In this document: positions 14,776-24,612 of the stretch, in pieces
How the letters are laid out: every line of letters begins with the position of its first letter
Numbering within the stretch: the first letter of the stretch is position 1
Assembly: GCF_000421545.1 (NCBI RefSeq)
Contig: NZ_ATXF01000001.1
Span: 20,562-84,561, forward strand
Length of the DNA: 64,000 nucleotides
Source of the DNA: Agromyces italicus DSM 16388
Lineage (GTDB): Bacteria > Actinomycetota > Actinomycetes > Actinomycetales > Microbacteriaceae
Direction: 5' to 3'
Notes under the pieces: generated by a model
What the model saw: only the letters and a program-made list of their open reading frames with translations
The model's database searches: none
Told to the model about the DNA's origin: nothing
Translations under genes and position numbers: made by a program

Positions 14776-17502
14776 CTAGCTCTCGCCGCCGGCCGAGCCG
14801 GTCGTGCCGGCGTTCACCTCGTGCAGACGGTACTTCTCGATCGCCTGCGCGGGCAGCGCCCGGTCGACCTCGCCGCGCTCGGCGAGGAGCTCGAGGGTGC
14901 GGACCACCACCGAGGGGCCGTCGATCTTGAAGAAGCGGCGCGCCGCCGGACGCGTGTCGGAGAATCCGAAGTCGTCGGCGCCGAGCGTCGCGTACTGGCC
15001 GGGCACGTAGGCGCGCACCTGGTCGGGCACCGCGTGCATGTAGTCGGAGACGGCGACGAACGGGCCGCGGGCGCCCGCGAGCTTCTGCGTCAGGTAAGAG
15101 ACGCGACGCTCGGCATCGGGATTCAGGAAGTTGTGCTCCTCGGCGGCGAGGCCGTCGCGGCGCAGCTCCGACCAGCTCGTGACCGACCACACGTCGGCCG
15201 ACACGCCCCAGTCGTCCGCGAGGAGCTGCTGCGCCTCGACGATCCACGGCACGGCGACGCCGGAGGCGAGGAGCTGGGCCTTCGGCCCGGCGGCCGTCGA
15301 CTCCGAGAGGCGGTGGATGCCGCGGAGGAGACCCTCGACATCGACCCCCTCGGGCTCGGCGGGCTGCACGATCGGCTCGTTGTACACCGTGAGGTAGTAC
15401 ATGACGTTCGGGTCGGCGTGGTTTCCGCCGTACATCCGCTCGAGGCCGGCGCGCATGATGTGCCCGATCTCGTAGCCGTAGGCGGGGTCGTACGACACGA
15501 CCGCGGGGTTGGTCGACGCGAGCAGCGGCGAGTGGCCGTCGGCGTGCTGGAGGCCCTCGCCCGTGAGGGTGGTGCGGCCCGCCGTGGCGCCGATGATGAA
15601 GCCGCGTGCCATCTGGTCGCCTGCCGCCCACATCGCGTCGCCCGTGCGCTGGAACCCGAACATCGAATAGAAGACGTACACCGGGATCAGCGGCTCGCCC
15701 TGCGTCGCGTACGAGGTGCCGACGTTCGTGAACGCCGCGAAGGCGCCGGCCTCGTTGATGCCCACGTGGATGATCTGCCCCTGCGGGCTCTCTTTGTAGG
15801 CGAGCAGCAGTTCGCGGTCGACCGAGGTGTAGTGCTGGCCGTTCGGGTTGTAGATCTTCGCGGTCGGGAAGAACGCGTCGATGCCGAAGGTGCGCGCTTC
15901 GTCGGGAATGATCGGCACGATGCGGTGGCCGAAGTCCTTCGAACGGATCAGGTCCTTCAGGAGGCGCACGAAGGCCATCGTGGTCGCGATCTCCTGCGTG
16001 CCCGAGCCCTTCTTCGCGATCGCGTAGACCGAGTCGTCGGGCAGGTTCAGGGCCACATGCGTCGAGCGGCGCTCGGGCGTGTAGCCGCCGAGCTCGCGAC
16101 GCCGCTCCTGCAGGTACTGGATCGCCTCGTCGCCCTGACCGGGGTGGTAGTACGGCGGCAGGTAGGGGTTCTCCTCGAGCTGCGCGTCGGAGATCGGGAT
16201 GCGCATCTCGTCGCGGAAGGTCTTGAGGTTGTCGAGCGTCATCTTCTTCATCTGGTGCGTCGCATTGCGCCCCTCGAAGGACTTGCCGAGGCCGTACCCC
16301 TTGATGGTCTTCGCCAGGATGACCGTGGGCTGGCCCTTGTGCTCGGTGGCCGCCTTGAACGCCGCGTAGATCTTGCGGTAGTCGTGGCCGCCGCGCTTGA
16401 GGCCCCAGACCTCGTCGTCGCTGAGGTGCGAGACGAGCTCGAGGGCGCGCGGGTCGCGACCGAAGAAGTTCTCGCGCACGTACGCGCCAGACTCGGTCTT
16501 GTACGTCTGGTAGTCGCCGTCGGGTGTGACGTTCATCAGGTTGCGGAGCGCGCCGTCGTGGTCGCGCGCGAGCAGGTCGTCCCATTCGCGGCCCCACACG
16601 ACCTTGATGACGTTCCAGCCGGCACCGCGGAAGAAGCTCTCGAGCTCCTGGATGATCTTGCCGTTGCCGCGGACCGGGCCGTCGAGGCGCTGCAGATTGC
16701 AGTTGATGACGAAGTTCAGGTTGTCGAGACCCTCGTTCGCGGCGACCTGGAGCTGGCCGCGGCTCTCGACCTCGTCCATCTCGCCGTCCCCGAGGAACGC
16801 CCAGACCTGCTGGTCCGAGGCATCCTTGATGCCGCGGTTGGTGAGGTACTTGTTGAGCTGGGCCTGGTAGATCGCATTGATCGGGCCGAGGCCCATCGAC
16901 ACGGTCGGGAACTGCCAGAACTCGGGCATCAGACGCGGGTGCGGGTAGCTCGAGAGGCCGTGCGGCGCACGAGACTTCTCCTGGCGGAAGCCGTCGAGGT
17001 CGTTGCCGTCGAGACGCCCCTCGAGGAAGGCGCGGGCGTACATGCCGGGGGAGGCATGGCCCTGGAAGAAGATCTGGTCGCCGCCGCCGGGGTGATCCTG
17101 GCCGCGGAAGAAGTGGTTCAGTCCGACCTCGTAGAGCGACGCCGCGCCGGCATAGGTCGAGATGTGGCCGCCGACGGAGATGCCGGGGCGCTGCGCGCGG
17201 TGCACGAGGATGGCGGCGTTCCAGCGAAGCCAGGCGCGGTAGCGGCGCTCGATATCTTCGTTGCCAGGGAACGCGGGCTCGTTCTCGGGCGCGATCGTGT
17301 TCAGGTAGTCGGTCGTCGGCACCATCGGCACGCCGAGGTGGAGCTCCTTCGAACGCTTCAGCAGGCTGAGCATGATCTCACGCCCGCGCTGGTGGCCCTT
17401 CTCGGCGACGAGCGCATCGAGGGATTCGGCCCACTCGCTCGTCTCCTCGGGATCGGCGTCCATCGCCTCGACGGAGTACGGATCCTGGTCGTTGACAGTC
17501 AC
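14776..17502 (-). CDS. aceE: Pyruvate dehydrogenase E1 component, homodimeric type
   Basis: 908 residues from GTG 17502, with an agaaagg ribosome site; earlier codons in frame lack one. It decarboxylates pyruvate with thiamine diphosphate and passes the acetyl group to the lipoyl domain of E2. The TPP motif is seen as [16 protein letters not shown] running to the NCN of [12 protein letters not shown]. The length fits the ~900-residue AceE family of actinobacteria, where AceE works with a shared E2/E3. Acetyl-CoA output feeds the FAS II operon immediately downstream. Divergent from the peroxiredoxin gene. Confidence 0.95.
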   Translation of the reverse strand: MTVNDQDPYSVEAMDADPEETSEWAESLDALVAEKGHQRGREIMLSLLKRSKELHLGVPMVPTTDYLNTIAPENEPAFPGNEDIERRYRAWLRWNAAILVHRAQRPGISVGGHISTYAGAASLYEVGLNHFFRGQDHPGGGDQIFFQGHASPGMYARAFLEGRLDGNDLDGFRQEKSRAPHGLSSYPHPRLMPEFWQFPTVSMGLGPINAIYQAQLNKYLTNRGIKDASDQQVWAFLGDGEMDEVESRGQLQVAANEGLDNLNFVINCNLQRLDGPVRGNGKIIQELESFFRGAGWNVIKVVWGREWDDLLARDHDGALRNLMNVTPDGDYQTYKTESGAYVRENFFGRDPRALELVSHLSDDEVWGLKRGGHDYRKIYAAFKAATEHKGQPTVILAKTIKGYGLGKSFEGRNATHQMKKMTLDNLKTFRDEMRIPISDAQLEENPYLPPYYHPGQGDEAIQYLQERRRELGGYTPERRSTHVALNLPDDSVYAIAKKGSGTQEIATTMAFVRLLKDLIRSKDFGHRIVPIIPDEARTFGIDAFFPTAKIYNPNGQHYTSVDRELLLAYKESPQGQIIHVGINEAGAFAAFTNVGTSYATQGEPLIPVYVFYSMFGFQRTGDAMWAAGDQMARGFIIGATAGRTTLTGEGLQHADGHSPLLASTNPAVVSYDPAYGYEIGHIMRAGLERMYGGNHADPNVMYYLTVYNEPIVQPAEPEGVDVEGLLRGIHRLSESTAAGPKAQLLASGVAVPWIVEAQQLLADDWGVSADVWSVTSWSELRRDGLAAEEHNFLNPDAERRVSYLTQKLAGARGPFVAVSDYMHAVPDQVRAYVPGQYATLGADDFGFSDTRPAARRFFKIDGPSVVVRTLELLAERGEVDRALPAQAIEKYRLHEVNAGTTGSAGGES

Positions 17503-17634
17503 ACTCGACCTTTCTCTACGGCTGATCTGCCGCGCGCGGGGTGCTGCGCGCACGACGAACGGCCGGGTTTCGACCGATCACACTTCGCCATACTAGTGAC
17601 ATTCACACAACGTTTCGGCCCACTCGACTGTGAC

Positions 17635-17640
17635 TACACT
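17635..17640 (+). promoter_or_regulatory. Candidate -10 box of the peroxiredoxin promoter
   Basis: TACACT, about 50 bp before the peroxiredoxin ATG in the aceE/peroxiredoxin divergent region. No good -35 is seen. Confidence 0.35.
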
Positions 17641-17691
17641 CAGTGTTCCGACAAGAGTCCGCTGCATGAGCGCAACGAGAGAAGAGCACGG

Positions 17692-18159
17692 ATGCCGCTG
17701 CCCATCGGGAGCCTCGCCCCCGACCTCGAACTCGCCGACCAGCACGGCCGCACGGTGGCTCTCGCGGCGCTCCGCGCCGAGAAGGCGGTCGTGCTCGTCT
17801 TCTTCCCGCTGGCCTTCTCGCGCACCTGCCAAGGCGAGCTGTGCGCGTTGCGCGACGAGATCTCGCTGTTCGAGGATGCCGGCGTGCACCTCGTCGGCAT
17901 CTCGGTCGACTCGAAGTTCGCGCTGCGCGCCTGGGCGGAGGACCAGGGATACGGTTTCGCGCTGCTCGCCGACTTCTGGCCCCACGGCGCGGTCGCCAGG
18001 GCGTACGACGTGTTCATCGAGGAACGCGGCCACGCGGCTCGTGCGAGCTTCGTGATCGACCAGGGTGGCGTGATCCGCGCGGCGTTCGCGACGCCGCCCG
18101 GTGAGCCGCGCTCGATCGAGCAGTACCGCGAGGCACTCACCGCGTTGCGGCCGGGCTGA
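17692..18159 (+). CDS. Peroxiredoxin, AhpE-like
   Basis: 155 residues from ATG 17692, with a gagagaagag ribosome site. It reduces peroxides through the peroxidatic Cys in FPLAFSRTCQGELCAL (about residue 44); the Pro-Leu-Ala-Phe-x-x-x-Cys setting is that of AhpE. A second Cys five residues on (GELC) could act in resolving or regulation. A thioredoxin-like fold is implied by SFVIDQGGVIRAAF. Soluble and cytosolic. The open frame running back across aceE in this frame is a shadow. Confidence 0.88.
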   Translation: MPLPIGSLAPDLELADQHGRTVALAALRAEKAVVLVFFPLAFSRTCQGELCALRDEISLFEDAGVHLVGISVDSKFALRAWAEDQGYGFALLADFWPHGAVARAYDVFIEERGHAARASFVIDQGGVIRAAFATPPGEPRSIEQYREALTALRPG

Positions 18160-18225
18160 GCGGGCCGGCGGTGCCCGTCGGGTGCCGCCCCCGCGATAGC
18201 ATTGCGGATGCGTCGCACACGCGAC

Positions 18226-18298
18226 GGGCCTTTAGCTCAGTTGGTAGAGCGCCACGTTTACACCGTGGATGTCGTCGGTTCGAGCCCGGCAGGGCCCA
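18226..18298 (+). tRNA. tRNA-Val (anticodon TAC)
   Basis: 73 nt cloverleaf: acceptor GGGCCTT pairs with AGGGCCC, D stem GCTC/GAGC, anticodon stem CCACG/CGTGG with loop TTTACAC (anticodon UAC, reading GUA), T stem GTCGG/CCGGC with TTCGAGC loop, discriminator A. The CCA end is not encoded. Confidence 0.95.
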
Positions 18299-18348
18299 CG
18301 TCGTCGGTTCCGTCGTTCATTCGTCGAGTCGGCGGAAGGGCCCGACGC

Positions 18349-18354
18349 TAGGCT
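18349..18354 (+). promoter_or_regulatory. -10 box of the NIF3-like gene (leaderless layout)
   Basis: TAGGCT, 6 nt before GTG 18361, so transcription should begin at or next to the start codon. Confidence 0.6.
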
Positions 18355-18360
18355 GGACGG

Positions 18361-19179
18361 GTGCCCCAGCAACTCGCCGATGTCCTCGCCGTCACCGAAC
18401 GACTCTGGCCGGCCTCGGGCACCGAGCCGTGGGATGCCTCGGGGCTCGTCTCCGGGGCGCTCGATTCTCCCGTCCACCGCATCCTGCTCGCCGTCGACGC
18501 CGTCGCCGCGACGGTCGACGAGGCCGTCGAGCAGGGCGCCGATCTCCTGATCGCGCACCACCCGCTGCTCCTCCGCGGCGTCACGAGCATCGCCGAAGAC
18601 CGTTACAAGGGTGCGCTGCTCGCGAAGCTCATCCGTGGCGGCAGTGCGCTGCTCTCCGCGCACACGAACGCGGACGTCGTCGCGACCGGCACCTCCGCGG
18701 TCCTCGCCGAGCGGCTCGGACTCGTCGCGCCGCGGCCGATCGAGGCATCCGACGACGGTGCCACCGGCATCGGCCGGGTGGGCCGGCTCGCCGAGCCGAC
18801 CACCCTGGGCCGGCTCGTCCGCCACCTCGCCGAGGTGCTGCCGCCGACCGCGACGGGGGTGCGCGTCGCCGGCGGCTTCGACGATCCGGTCGAGACCGTC
18901 GCCGTGTGCGGCGGCGCCGGCGACTCGCTCCTCGGCCACCCGCTCGTCCGTGCCGCCGACGTCTACGTCACCGCCGACCTCCGGCACCACCCCGCCTCCG
19001 AAGCGCGCGAACAGGCACTGCTCGGCGGCGGCCCCGCGCTCGTCGACGTCTCGCACTGGGCGAGCGAATGGCTCTGGCTCGACACCGCCGCCGCCGAGCT
19101 GCGCGCGGCGCTGCCCGGTGTCGAGGTCGCCGTCAGCGAGATCCGCACCGACCCCTGGGATTTCCAGGTCGTGCAATGA
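18361..19179 (+). CDS. NIF3-like dinuclear metal-centre protein
   Basis: 272 residues from GTG 18361. It belongs to the NIF3/YbgI (GTP cyclohydrolase I type 2) family: metal ligands are visible in LLIAHHPLLLRG, LLSAHTNADV and LVDVSHWASEW. Family members form toroidal hexamers with two metal ions; the cellular reaction is not settled. A TAGGCT box 6 nt before the start indicates a leaderless message. The next gene begins 34 bp later and the pair (NIF3-like plus zinc-ribbon coiled coil) is common in actinobacteria. Confidence 0.88.
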   Translation: MPQQLADVLAVTERLWPASGTEPWDASGLVSGALDSPVHRILLAVDAVAATVDEAVEQGADLLIAHHPLLLRGVTSIAEDRYKGALLAKLIRGGSALLSAHTNADVVATGTSAVLAERLGLVAPRPIEASDDGATGIGRVGRLAEPTTLGRLVRHLAEVLPPTATGVRVAGGFDDPVETVAVCGGAGDSLLGHPLVRAADVYVTADLRHHPASEAREQALLGGGPALVDVSHWASEWLWLDTAAAELRAALPGVEVAVSEIRTDPWDFQVVQ

Positions 19180-19213
19180 TGACTCCCACCCCGACCCCCA
19201 CGAGGAGCAACAC

Positions 19214-19951
19214 GTGAAGGCCAGCCCCGCCGAGCAGCAGGAACTCCTGCGCCTGCAGTCGATCGACACCCGGGTCGCGCAGCTCGCGCACCGCCTCGGC
19301 TCACTGCCGCAGACCGCTCCGCTGGCCGAGCTCGGGCAGCGCGATTCCGCCGTGCGCGGCACCCGCGCCGAGGCGATCGGCACGCTCGAAGACGCGAAGG
19401 CCGAACTCGCGCGGCTCGAGTCCGACGTCGCGCTCGTCGAGGCGAGGATGGCCCGCGACAGCGAGCGGCTCCAGCACACCTCCTCGGTGAAGGACGTCAC
19501 CGCGCTCGAGGCCGAGCTCGCGTCGCTCGCGAAGCGCCGCTCGGACCTCGAGGACCAGGAGCTCGTCGTCATGGAGCGCGTCGAGGAGGCCGAGGTCGCC
19601 GTGTCGAGCATCGACCTCCAGCGCGCCGCGATCGTCACCGAGGTGACCGCGCTCGAGGCCGAGCGCGACGAGGCGGCCGGCACGCTCGCCGTCGAGCGCG
19701 AGCAGACCGAACGCGACCGCGAGGTCGTCGCCGCCGGCGTCCCCGCCGAACTGCTCGCCTTCTACGAGCAGCGGCGCGCCCGGGGTGCCGGCGTCGGTGC
19801 GGCCCTCCTGCGCCAGCGCACCTGCGGCGGCTGCACGATCACCCTCACGGGCTCCGACCTCGAGCAGGTGCGCCGCGCCGCGCACGACGACGTGGTGCAG
19901 TGCCCCGAGTGCGACCGCATTCTCGTGCGCACCGACGAGTCGGGTCTCTGA
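19214..19951 (+). CDS. Coiled-coil protein with C4 zinc ribbon
   Basis: 245 residues from GTG 19214, with a gaggag ribosome site. Residues about 10-170 form a long antiparallel coiled coil rich in Glu, Ala and Arg. The C-terminus carries CGGC and, about 30 residues on, CPEC, a C4-type zinc ribbon (zf-RING_7). Related to the mycobacterial Rv2229c type. Nucleic-acid binding is likely but no function is established. It follows the NIF3-like gene and lies just before rnpB, whose -10 box begins right after this stop codon. Confidence 0.85.
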   Translation: MKASPAEQQELLRLQSIDTRVAQLAHRLGSLPQTAPLAELGQRDSAVRGTRAEAIGTLEDAKAELARLESDVALVEARMARDSERLQHTSSVKDVTALEAELASLAKRRSDLEDQELVVMERVEEAEVAVSSIDLQRAAIVTEVTALEAERDEAAGTLAVEREQTERDREVVAAGVPAELLAFYEQRRARGAGVGAALLRQRTCGGCTITLTGSDLEQVRRAAHDDVVQCPECDRILVRTDESGL

Positions 19952-19954
19952 CGC

Positions 19955-19960
19955 TAGACT
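19955..19960 (+). promoter_or_regulatory. -10 box of the rnpB promoter
   Basis: TAGACT, 6 nt before the 5' end of the RNase P RNA and 4 nt after the preceding stop codon. Confidence 0.55.
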
Positions 19961-19966
19961 TCAGGG

Positions 19967-20350
<384 letters not shown>

Positions 20351-20391
20351 ACCGAACGGCGCTTCAGCGGCGCTCGGCGCGCCCCGGCGTC

Positions 20392-21144
20392 CTACTTCGC
20401 CGCGAGCGAAGCGGCGCCGAGGAGCCCTGCGTTGTTGCGATGCATCGCCGGCACGATCGGGGTCTTCAGCTCGAGCAGCGGCAGGAACTCCCCGTGGAAC
20501 TTCGAGACGCCGCCGCCGACGACGAACAGGTCGGGCGAGAAGATGAACTCGACGTGCGCGTAGAAGCGCTGAAGCCGCACGGCCCACTGCGACCAATCGA
20601 GCCCCTCCCGCTCCATCGCCGAGTAGGCGGCGCGCTTCTCGGATTCGAGCCCGTCGAGCTCGAGGTGCCCGAGCTCGGAGTTCGGCACGAGCACGCCGTC
20701 GTAGAGGAACGCCGAGCCGATCCCGGTGCCGAGCGTGGTGAGGATCACGAGCCCATCGGCGTCGACCGCCGCGCCGTAGCGCGATTCGGCGTAGCCGGCG
20801 GCATCCGCGTCGTTGATGAAGTGGATCTCGCGGCCGAAGGCCTGCTCGAACAGCTCTTCCGCGGGAAGGCCGATCCATTCGCGCGAGATGTTCGCGGCCG
20901 AGAGCGTCCGCCCGTGCTTCACGATCGAGGGGAAGCAGACCCCGAGGGGGAGGGAATCGTCGAAGTCGGCGGCGAGCCTCGTGAGCAGTTCGTCGGTCGC
21001 CGCGAGGATGTCGTCGGGTCGGCCTCCTTCGGGCGTCTTCACCTTGATTCGCGGGGAGACGAGCGCGCCGGAACGGAGATCGACGACGGCCCCCTTGATG
21101 CCCGTGCCGCCGATGTCGATGCCGATCGCGAGTTCCGTGCTCAT
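20392..21144 (-). CDS. ppgK: Polyphosphate glucokinase
   Basis: 250 residues from ATG 21144, preferred over ATG/GTG codons just upstream because agggtg lies about 9 nt before it. It phosphorylates glucose with polyphosphate or ATP. ROK-type motifs are seen: AIGIDIGGTGIKGAVVD at the start, FINDADAAGYAE, LTTLGTGIGSAFL, and the GHLELDG/KR stretch. This enzyme is a hallmark of actinobacteria, where it often does most glucose phosphorylation. Convergent with rnpB. Confidence 0.93.
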   Translation of the reverse strand: MSTELAIGIDIGGTGIKGAVVDLRSGALVSPRIKVKTPEGGRPDDILAATDELLTRLAADFDDSLPLGVCFPSIVKHGRTLSAANISREWIGLPAEELFEQAFGREIHFINDADAAGYAESRYGAAVDADGLVILTTLGTGIGSAFLYDGVLVPNSELGHLELDGLESEKRAAYSAMEREGLDWSQWAVRLQRFYAHVEFIFSPDLFVVGGGVSKFHGEFLPLLELKTPIVPAMHRNNAGLLGAASLAAK

Positions 21145-21186
21145 GCGATTCACCCTAGCCCGAGCGGCCGGCTCGAGCGCCTGGGC

Positions 21187-22050
21187 TCAGGGCAGCGTGA
21201 GAATCTCGGTGCCGCGCTCGGTGACGACGAGGGTGTGCTCGAACTGGGCGGTGAGTGAGCGGTCGCGGGTGACGACCGTCCAGTCGTCGGCCCACACGTC
21301 TGCCTCGATCGACCCGACGGTCAGCATCGGCTCGATCGTGAACACCATGCCGGGCTCGATCACGGTCGTGGCGTCGGGGTCGTCGAAGTGGGGGATCACG
21401 AGCCCCGTGTGGAACGCGCGCCCCACGCCGTGCCCGGTGTAGTCGCGCACCACCCCGTACCCGAAGCGCTTCGCGTACGCCTCGATCGCGCGCCCGATGA
21501 CGTTCACCCGACGGCCGGGTGCGACGGCGCGGATGCCACGCGCAAGCGCCTCGCGCGTGCGCTCGACGAGGAGGGCGGCCGCGTCGTTCGCCTCGCCGAC
21601 GAGGAAGGTGTGGTTGAGGTCGCCGTGCATGCCGTCGAGGAACGCGGTCACGTCGATGTTCACGAGGTCGCCGTCGGCGAGCACGGTGTCGTCGGGGATG
21701 CCGTGGCAGATGACCTCGTTGACCGAGGTGCAGCTCGACTTCGGGTACCCGCGGTAGCCGAGCGTCGACGGGTAGGCACCGTGCGCGACGACGTACTCGT
21801 GCGCGATGCGATCGAGCTCGTCGGTCGTGACGCCCGGCCTGATCGCCGCGGAAGCGGCTTCGATCGCGCCCGCCGCGACACGTCCGGCGGCCCGGATGCG
21901 CTCGATCTCGTCGGGGGAGTAGCGGTCGCCGTCGCGGTTCGGGGCGGGGGAGGTGCGACCGACGTACTCGGGGCGGGGGATCGACGCCGGGACGGCGCGA
22001 TTCGGTGACAGTCGGCCGGGGATCAGGTGGCCGGAGGCGTCCTTGGGCAT
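21187..22050 (-). CDS. map: Methionine aminopeptidase, type I
   Basis: 287 residues from ATG 22050. It removes the initiator Met from nascent proteins. Metal ligands lie in [20 protein letters not shown] (two Asp), [11 protein letters not shown] (His), FTIEPML (Glu) and FEHTLVV (Glu). The ~40-residue Pro-rich N-terminal extension ([14 protein letters not shown]) is that of actinobacterial MetAP type Ic. A TAGGCT box 6 nt before the start gives a leaderless layout, and that box reaches into the start codon of the divergent gene. Confidence 0.93.
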   Translation of the reverse strand: MPKDASGHLIPGRLSPNRAVPASIPRPEYVGRTSPAPNRDGDRYSPDEIERIRAAGRVAAGAIEAASAAIRPGVTTDELDRIAHEYVVAHGAYPSTLGYRGYPKSSCTSVNEVICHGIPDDTVLADGDLVNIDVTAFLDGMHGDLNHTFLVGEANDAAALLVERTREALARGIRAVAPGRRVNVIGRAIEAYAKRFGYGVVRDYTGHGVGRAFHTGLVIPHFDDPDATTVIEPGMVFTIEPMLTVGSIEADVWADDWTVVTRDRSLTAQFEHTLVVTERGTEILTLP

Positions 22051-22064
22051 AGGATCAGCCTATG
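22048..22064. promoter_or_regulatory. Interlocked divergent leaderless promoters of map and the SPOR-like gene
   Basis: A 17-bp segment with arms CATAGG and CCTATG holds both start codons. For the plus gene, TAGGAT (22050-22055) lies 6 nt before ATG 22062; for map, TAGGCT (22062-22057) lies 6 nt before ATG 22050. Each -10 box begins inside the other gene's start codon. No -35 consensus is visible. Confidence 0.65.
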
Positions 22065-22247
22065 GCCGAGGACATCGAGCACCGGTACTGGTACAACCTC
22101 AAGACCGGCGAGGTCGAGCACGGATTCGTCTCGCCGTCGGTGGATCGCGTCGGCCCGTTCGAGACGCGCGCGGAGGCCGAGCGTGCGCTCGAGATCCTCC
22201 GTGCGAACAGCGCGAAATGGGCCGAGGAGGACGCCGAGGAGCGCTGA
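22062..22247 (+). CDS. Small conserved actinobacterial protein, SPOR-like
   Basis: 61 residues from ATG 22062. It reads YWYNLKTGEVEHG, then RVGPFETRAEAERALEILR, which resembles the short SPOR-like proteins annotated next to map and panB in many actinobacteria. Charged and soluble, with no signal peptide. Function unknown. The start is only 11 bp from the map start on the other strand, and its -10 box overlaps map's first codon. It converges with panB, 21 bp away. Confidence 0.75.
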   Translation: MAEDIEHRYWYNLKTGEVEHGFVSPSVDRVGPFETRAEAERALEILRANSAKWAEEDAEER

Positions 22248-22268
22248 GCGGCGCCCGCGCCCAGGGCA

Positions 22269-23150
22269 CTACTCGTAGGAGTGTTCGGCGTTCGGGTAGC
22301 CGCCCGACTCGACATCGTCGCGCCACGCCTTGGCGGCGTTCGCGAGAATGCCCGAGAGGTCGGCGTACTGCTTGACGAACTTCGGTACGCGCCCGATCGT
22401 GAGACCGGCCCAGTCGGTCCAGACGAGCAGCTGACCGTCGGTGTGCGGGCCCGCACCGACACTGATCGTCGGGATGTCGAGCAGCTCGGTGACCTGGCGC
22501 GCCGCGTCCGCCGGAACCATTTCGAGCACCACGGCGAAGGCACCGGCATCTTGCACGGCCTTCGCATCGGCGAGGAGTTGCCTGACGCCCTCGCCACGCC
22601 CCTGGATGACGTGGCCGCCGAGGCCGTGCTCGCTCTGCGGGGTGTAGCCGATGTGCGCCATGACCGGGATGCCCGCTCCGACGATGCGGCGGATCTGCTT
22701 GTGGCTGCGCTCACCGCCCTCGAGCTTGACGGCGTGGGCGCCGGTCTCCTTCATGAAGCGCACCGCGGTGTGCAGCGCGTCTTCGGGGCCGTTCTCGTAG
22801 GAGCCGAACGGCATGTCCGCGACGACGAAGGCGCGCTTGACGGCGCCCGCGACGGCGCGCGTCAACGGGATCAGCTCGTCGACCGTGACGGGAAGGGTGG
22901 TCTCGTAGCCGAGCACGTTGTTGCCGGCCGAGTCGCCGACGAGGAGGAAGTCGATGCCGGCTTCGTCGAAGATGCGAGCCGTGAGCTGGTCGTAGCTCGT
23001 GAGGCCGGTGATCTTGATTCCGTCGCGCTTCGCATTCTGGAAGTGCCGCGTGCGCACCCGCTTCGGTGCACCCGGCGACGGCGCGCCCCCGTACGGGTTC
23101 TGCTCGACCGGCTGGTCGTCGGATGCTGCGGTCTGGGGCTCGCCTGACAT
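22269..23150 (-). CDS. panB: 3-methyl-2-oxobutanoate hydroxymethyltransferase
   Basis: 293 residues from ATG 23150, with a gagga ribosome site about 9 nt upstream. First committed step of pantothenate synthesis: ketoisovalerate plus methylene-THF to ketopantoate. Typical motifs: [54 protein letters not shown] and [14 protein letters not shown]. The ~30-residue N-terminus is variable. It is divergent from glnA2. Confidence 0.95.
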   Translation of the reverse strand: MSGEPQTAASDDQPVEQNPYGGAPSPGAPKRVRTRHFQNAKRDGIKITGLTSYDQLTARIFDEAGIDFLLVGDSAGNNVLGYETTLPVTVDELIPLTRAVAGAVKRAFVVADMPFGSYENGPEDALHTAVRFMKETGAHAVKLEGGERSHKQIRRIVGAGIPVMAHIGYTPQSEHGLGGHVIQGRGEGVRQLLADAKAVQDAGAFAVVLEMVPADAARQVTELLDIPTISVGAGPHTDGQLLVWTDWAGLTIGRVPKFVKQYADLSGILANAAKAWRDDVESGGYPNAEHSYE

Positions 23151-23249
23151 GTCGCCATCCTCGCACACGCCGTCGGGGCAACCGCCCACGGCGCGTCGCG
23201 GCGAAGCGAGTGCGAGCCAGTACGCTGGAGGGTGCGAGAGAGGGTGTGG

Positions 23250-24605
23250 ATGGATAAGCAGCGTGACTTCGTTCTTCGCACGATCGAGGAGCGGGGCGTC
23301 AAGTTCGTCAGGCTCTGGTTCACCGACGTCGTCGGCACCCTGAAATCGGTCGCGATCGCACCGGCCGAGGTCGAGGGCGCGTTCACCGAGGGCATCGGAT
23401 TCGACGGCTCGGCGATCGAGGGTCTCAGTCGCACGTACGAGTCCGACCTGCTGGCGTACCCCGATCCGTCGACGTTCCAGACGCTCCCGTGGCGCGGCGA
23501 CATCGACCCGACGGGCCGCATGTTCTGCGACATCACGACGCCCGACGGAGAGCCGGCGGTCTCCGACCCTCGCAACGTGCTGAAGCGCACGCTCGCACGG
23601 GCCGCCGACCGGGGCTTCACGTTCTACACGCATCCCGAGATCGAGTTCTATCTGCTGCGCTCGTCGAAGTACGGCGAGGCGGGCCCCGAGCCGGTCGACT
23701 CGGCCGGCTACTTCGACAACGTGCCCGGGGGCACGGCGCACGACTTCCGGCGCCGTTCGGTGCGCATGCTCGAAGACCTCGGCATCTCGGTCGAGTTCAG
23801 CCACCACGAGGCCGGACCAGGCCAGAACGAGATCGACCTCCGCTACGCCGACGCGCTGACCACCGCCGACAACATCATGACGTTCCGCACGGTCGTCAAA
23901 GAGGTCGCGATCGAGCAGGGCGTCTACGCGACGTTCATGCCGAAGCCGTTCGCGCTGCAGCCCGGAAGCGGCATGCACACCCATTTGTCATTGTTCGAGG
24001 GCGACGCGAATGCCTTCTACGAGCCCGGTGCGCAGTACCAGCTCTCGAAGATCGGCCGCCAGTTCATCGCGGGACTCCTGCGCCATGCGTCGGAGATCTC
24101 CGCGGTGACGAACCAGTTCGTGAACTCGTACAAGCGGTTGTGGGGCGGGGTCGGGCCTGACAAGCTCGCGGAGGCGCCGAGCTTCATCTGTTGGGGTCAC
24201 AACAACCGCTCGGCGCTCGTGCGCGTGCCGCTCTACAAGCCCAACAAGGGCCAGAGTGCTCGGGTCGAGTACCGCGCGATCGACTCGGCAGCGAACCCGT
24301 ATCTCGCGTTCTCGCTGCTGCTGGCCGCGGGAATGAAGGGGATCGAAGAGGGCTACGAGCTGCCGCCCGAGGCCGAAGACGACGTGTGGGCGCTCACCGA
24401 CAGTGAGCGCCGCGCGCTCGGCTACAGCCCGCTGCCCGCAAGCCTCGACCACGCCATCGAGTACATGGAGACTTCCGAACTGGTCGCCGAGACGCTCGGC
24501 GAGCAGGTCTACAACTACGTGCTCGCGAACAAGCGGGCCGAGTGGCGCGACTATCGCTCGCAGGTCACGCCGTTCGAGTTGCAACGCAACCTCGAGATTC
24601 TCTGA
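23250..24605 (+). CDS. glnA2: Glutamine synthetase type I, GlnA2-like
   Basis: 451 residues from ATG 23250 ([16 protein letters not shown], colinear with mycobacterial GlnA2). GTG 23232 is an alternative, with a TACGCT box 5 nt before it. It makes glutamine from glutamate, ammonia and ATP. Signatures: [49 protein letters not shown] Tyr lies at the position of the adenylylation site ([10 protein letters not shown]). In mycobacteria GlnA2 is secondary to GlnA1 and not essential. It is followed 7 nt later by glnE. Confidence 0.92.
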   Translation: MDKQRDFVLRTIEERGVKFVRLWFTDVVGTLKSVAIAPAEVEGAFTEGIGFDGSAIEGLSRTYESDLLAYPDPSTFQTLPWRGDIDPTGRMFCDITTPDGEPAVSDPRNVLKRTLARAADRGFTFYTHPEIEFYLLRSSKYGEAGPEPVDSAGYFDNVPGGTAHDFRRRSVRMLEDLGISVEFSHHEAGPGQNEIDLRYADALTTADNIMTFRTVVKEVAIEQGVYATFMPKPFALQPGSGMHTHLSLFEGDANAFYEPGAQYQLSKIGRQFIAGLLRHASEISAVTNQFVNSYKRLWGGVGPDKLAEAPSFICWGHNNRSALVRVPLYKPNKGQSARVEYRAIDSAANPYLAFSLLLAAGMKGIEEGYELPPEAEDDVWALTDSERRALGYSPLPASLDHAIEYMETSELVAETLGEQVYNYVLANKRAEWRDYRSQVTPFELQRNLEIL

Positions 24606-24612
24606 CCGCGAC

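Noticed and set aside
14765..16597. Long minus-strand extension of the FasR-type gene into aceE
   Set aside because: The extra ~600 residues are a shifted reading of aceE; GTG 14764 fits the regulator family start.
14821..18159. 1112-codon open frame on the plus strand across aceE
   Set aside because: It is a GC-rich mirror of aceE. Only the last 155 codons (peroxiredoxin, from ATG 17692) have family motifs and a ribosome site.
23150..23250. GlnR box before glnA2
   Set aside because: No GTNAC/GAAAC half-sites with 6-bp spacing are visible between panB and glnA2.
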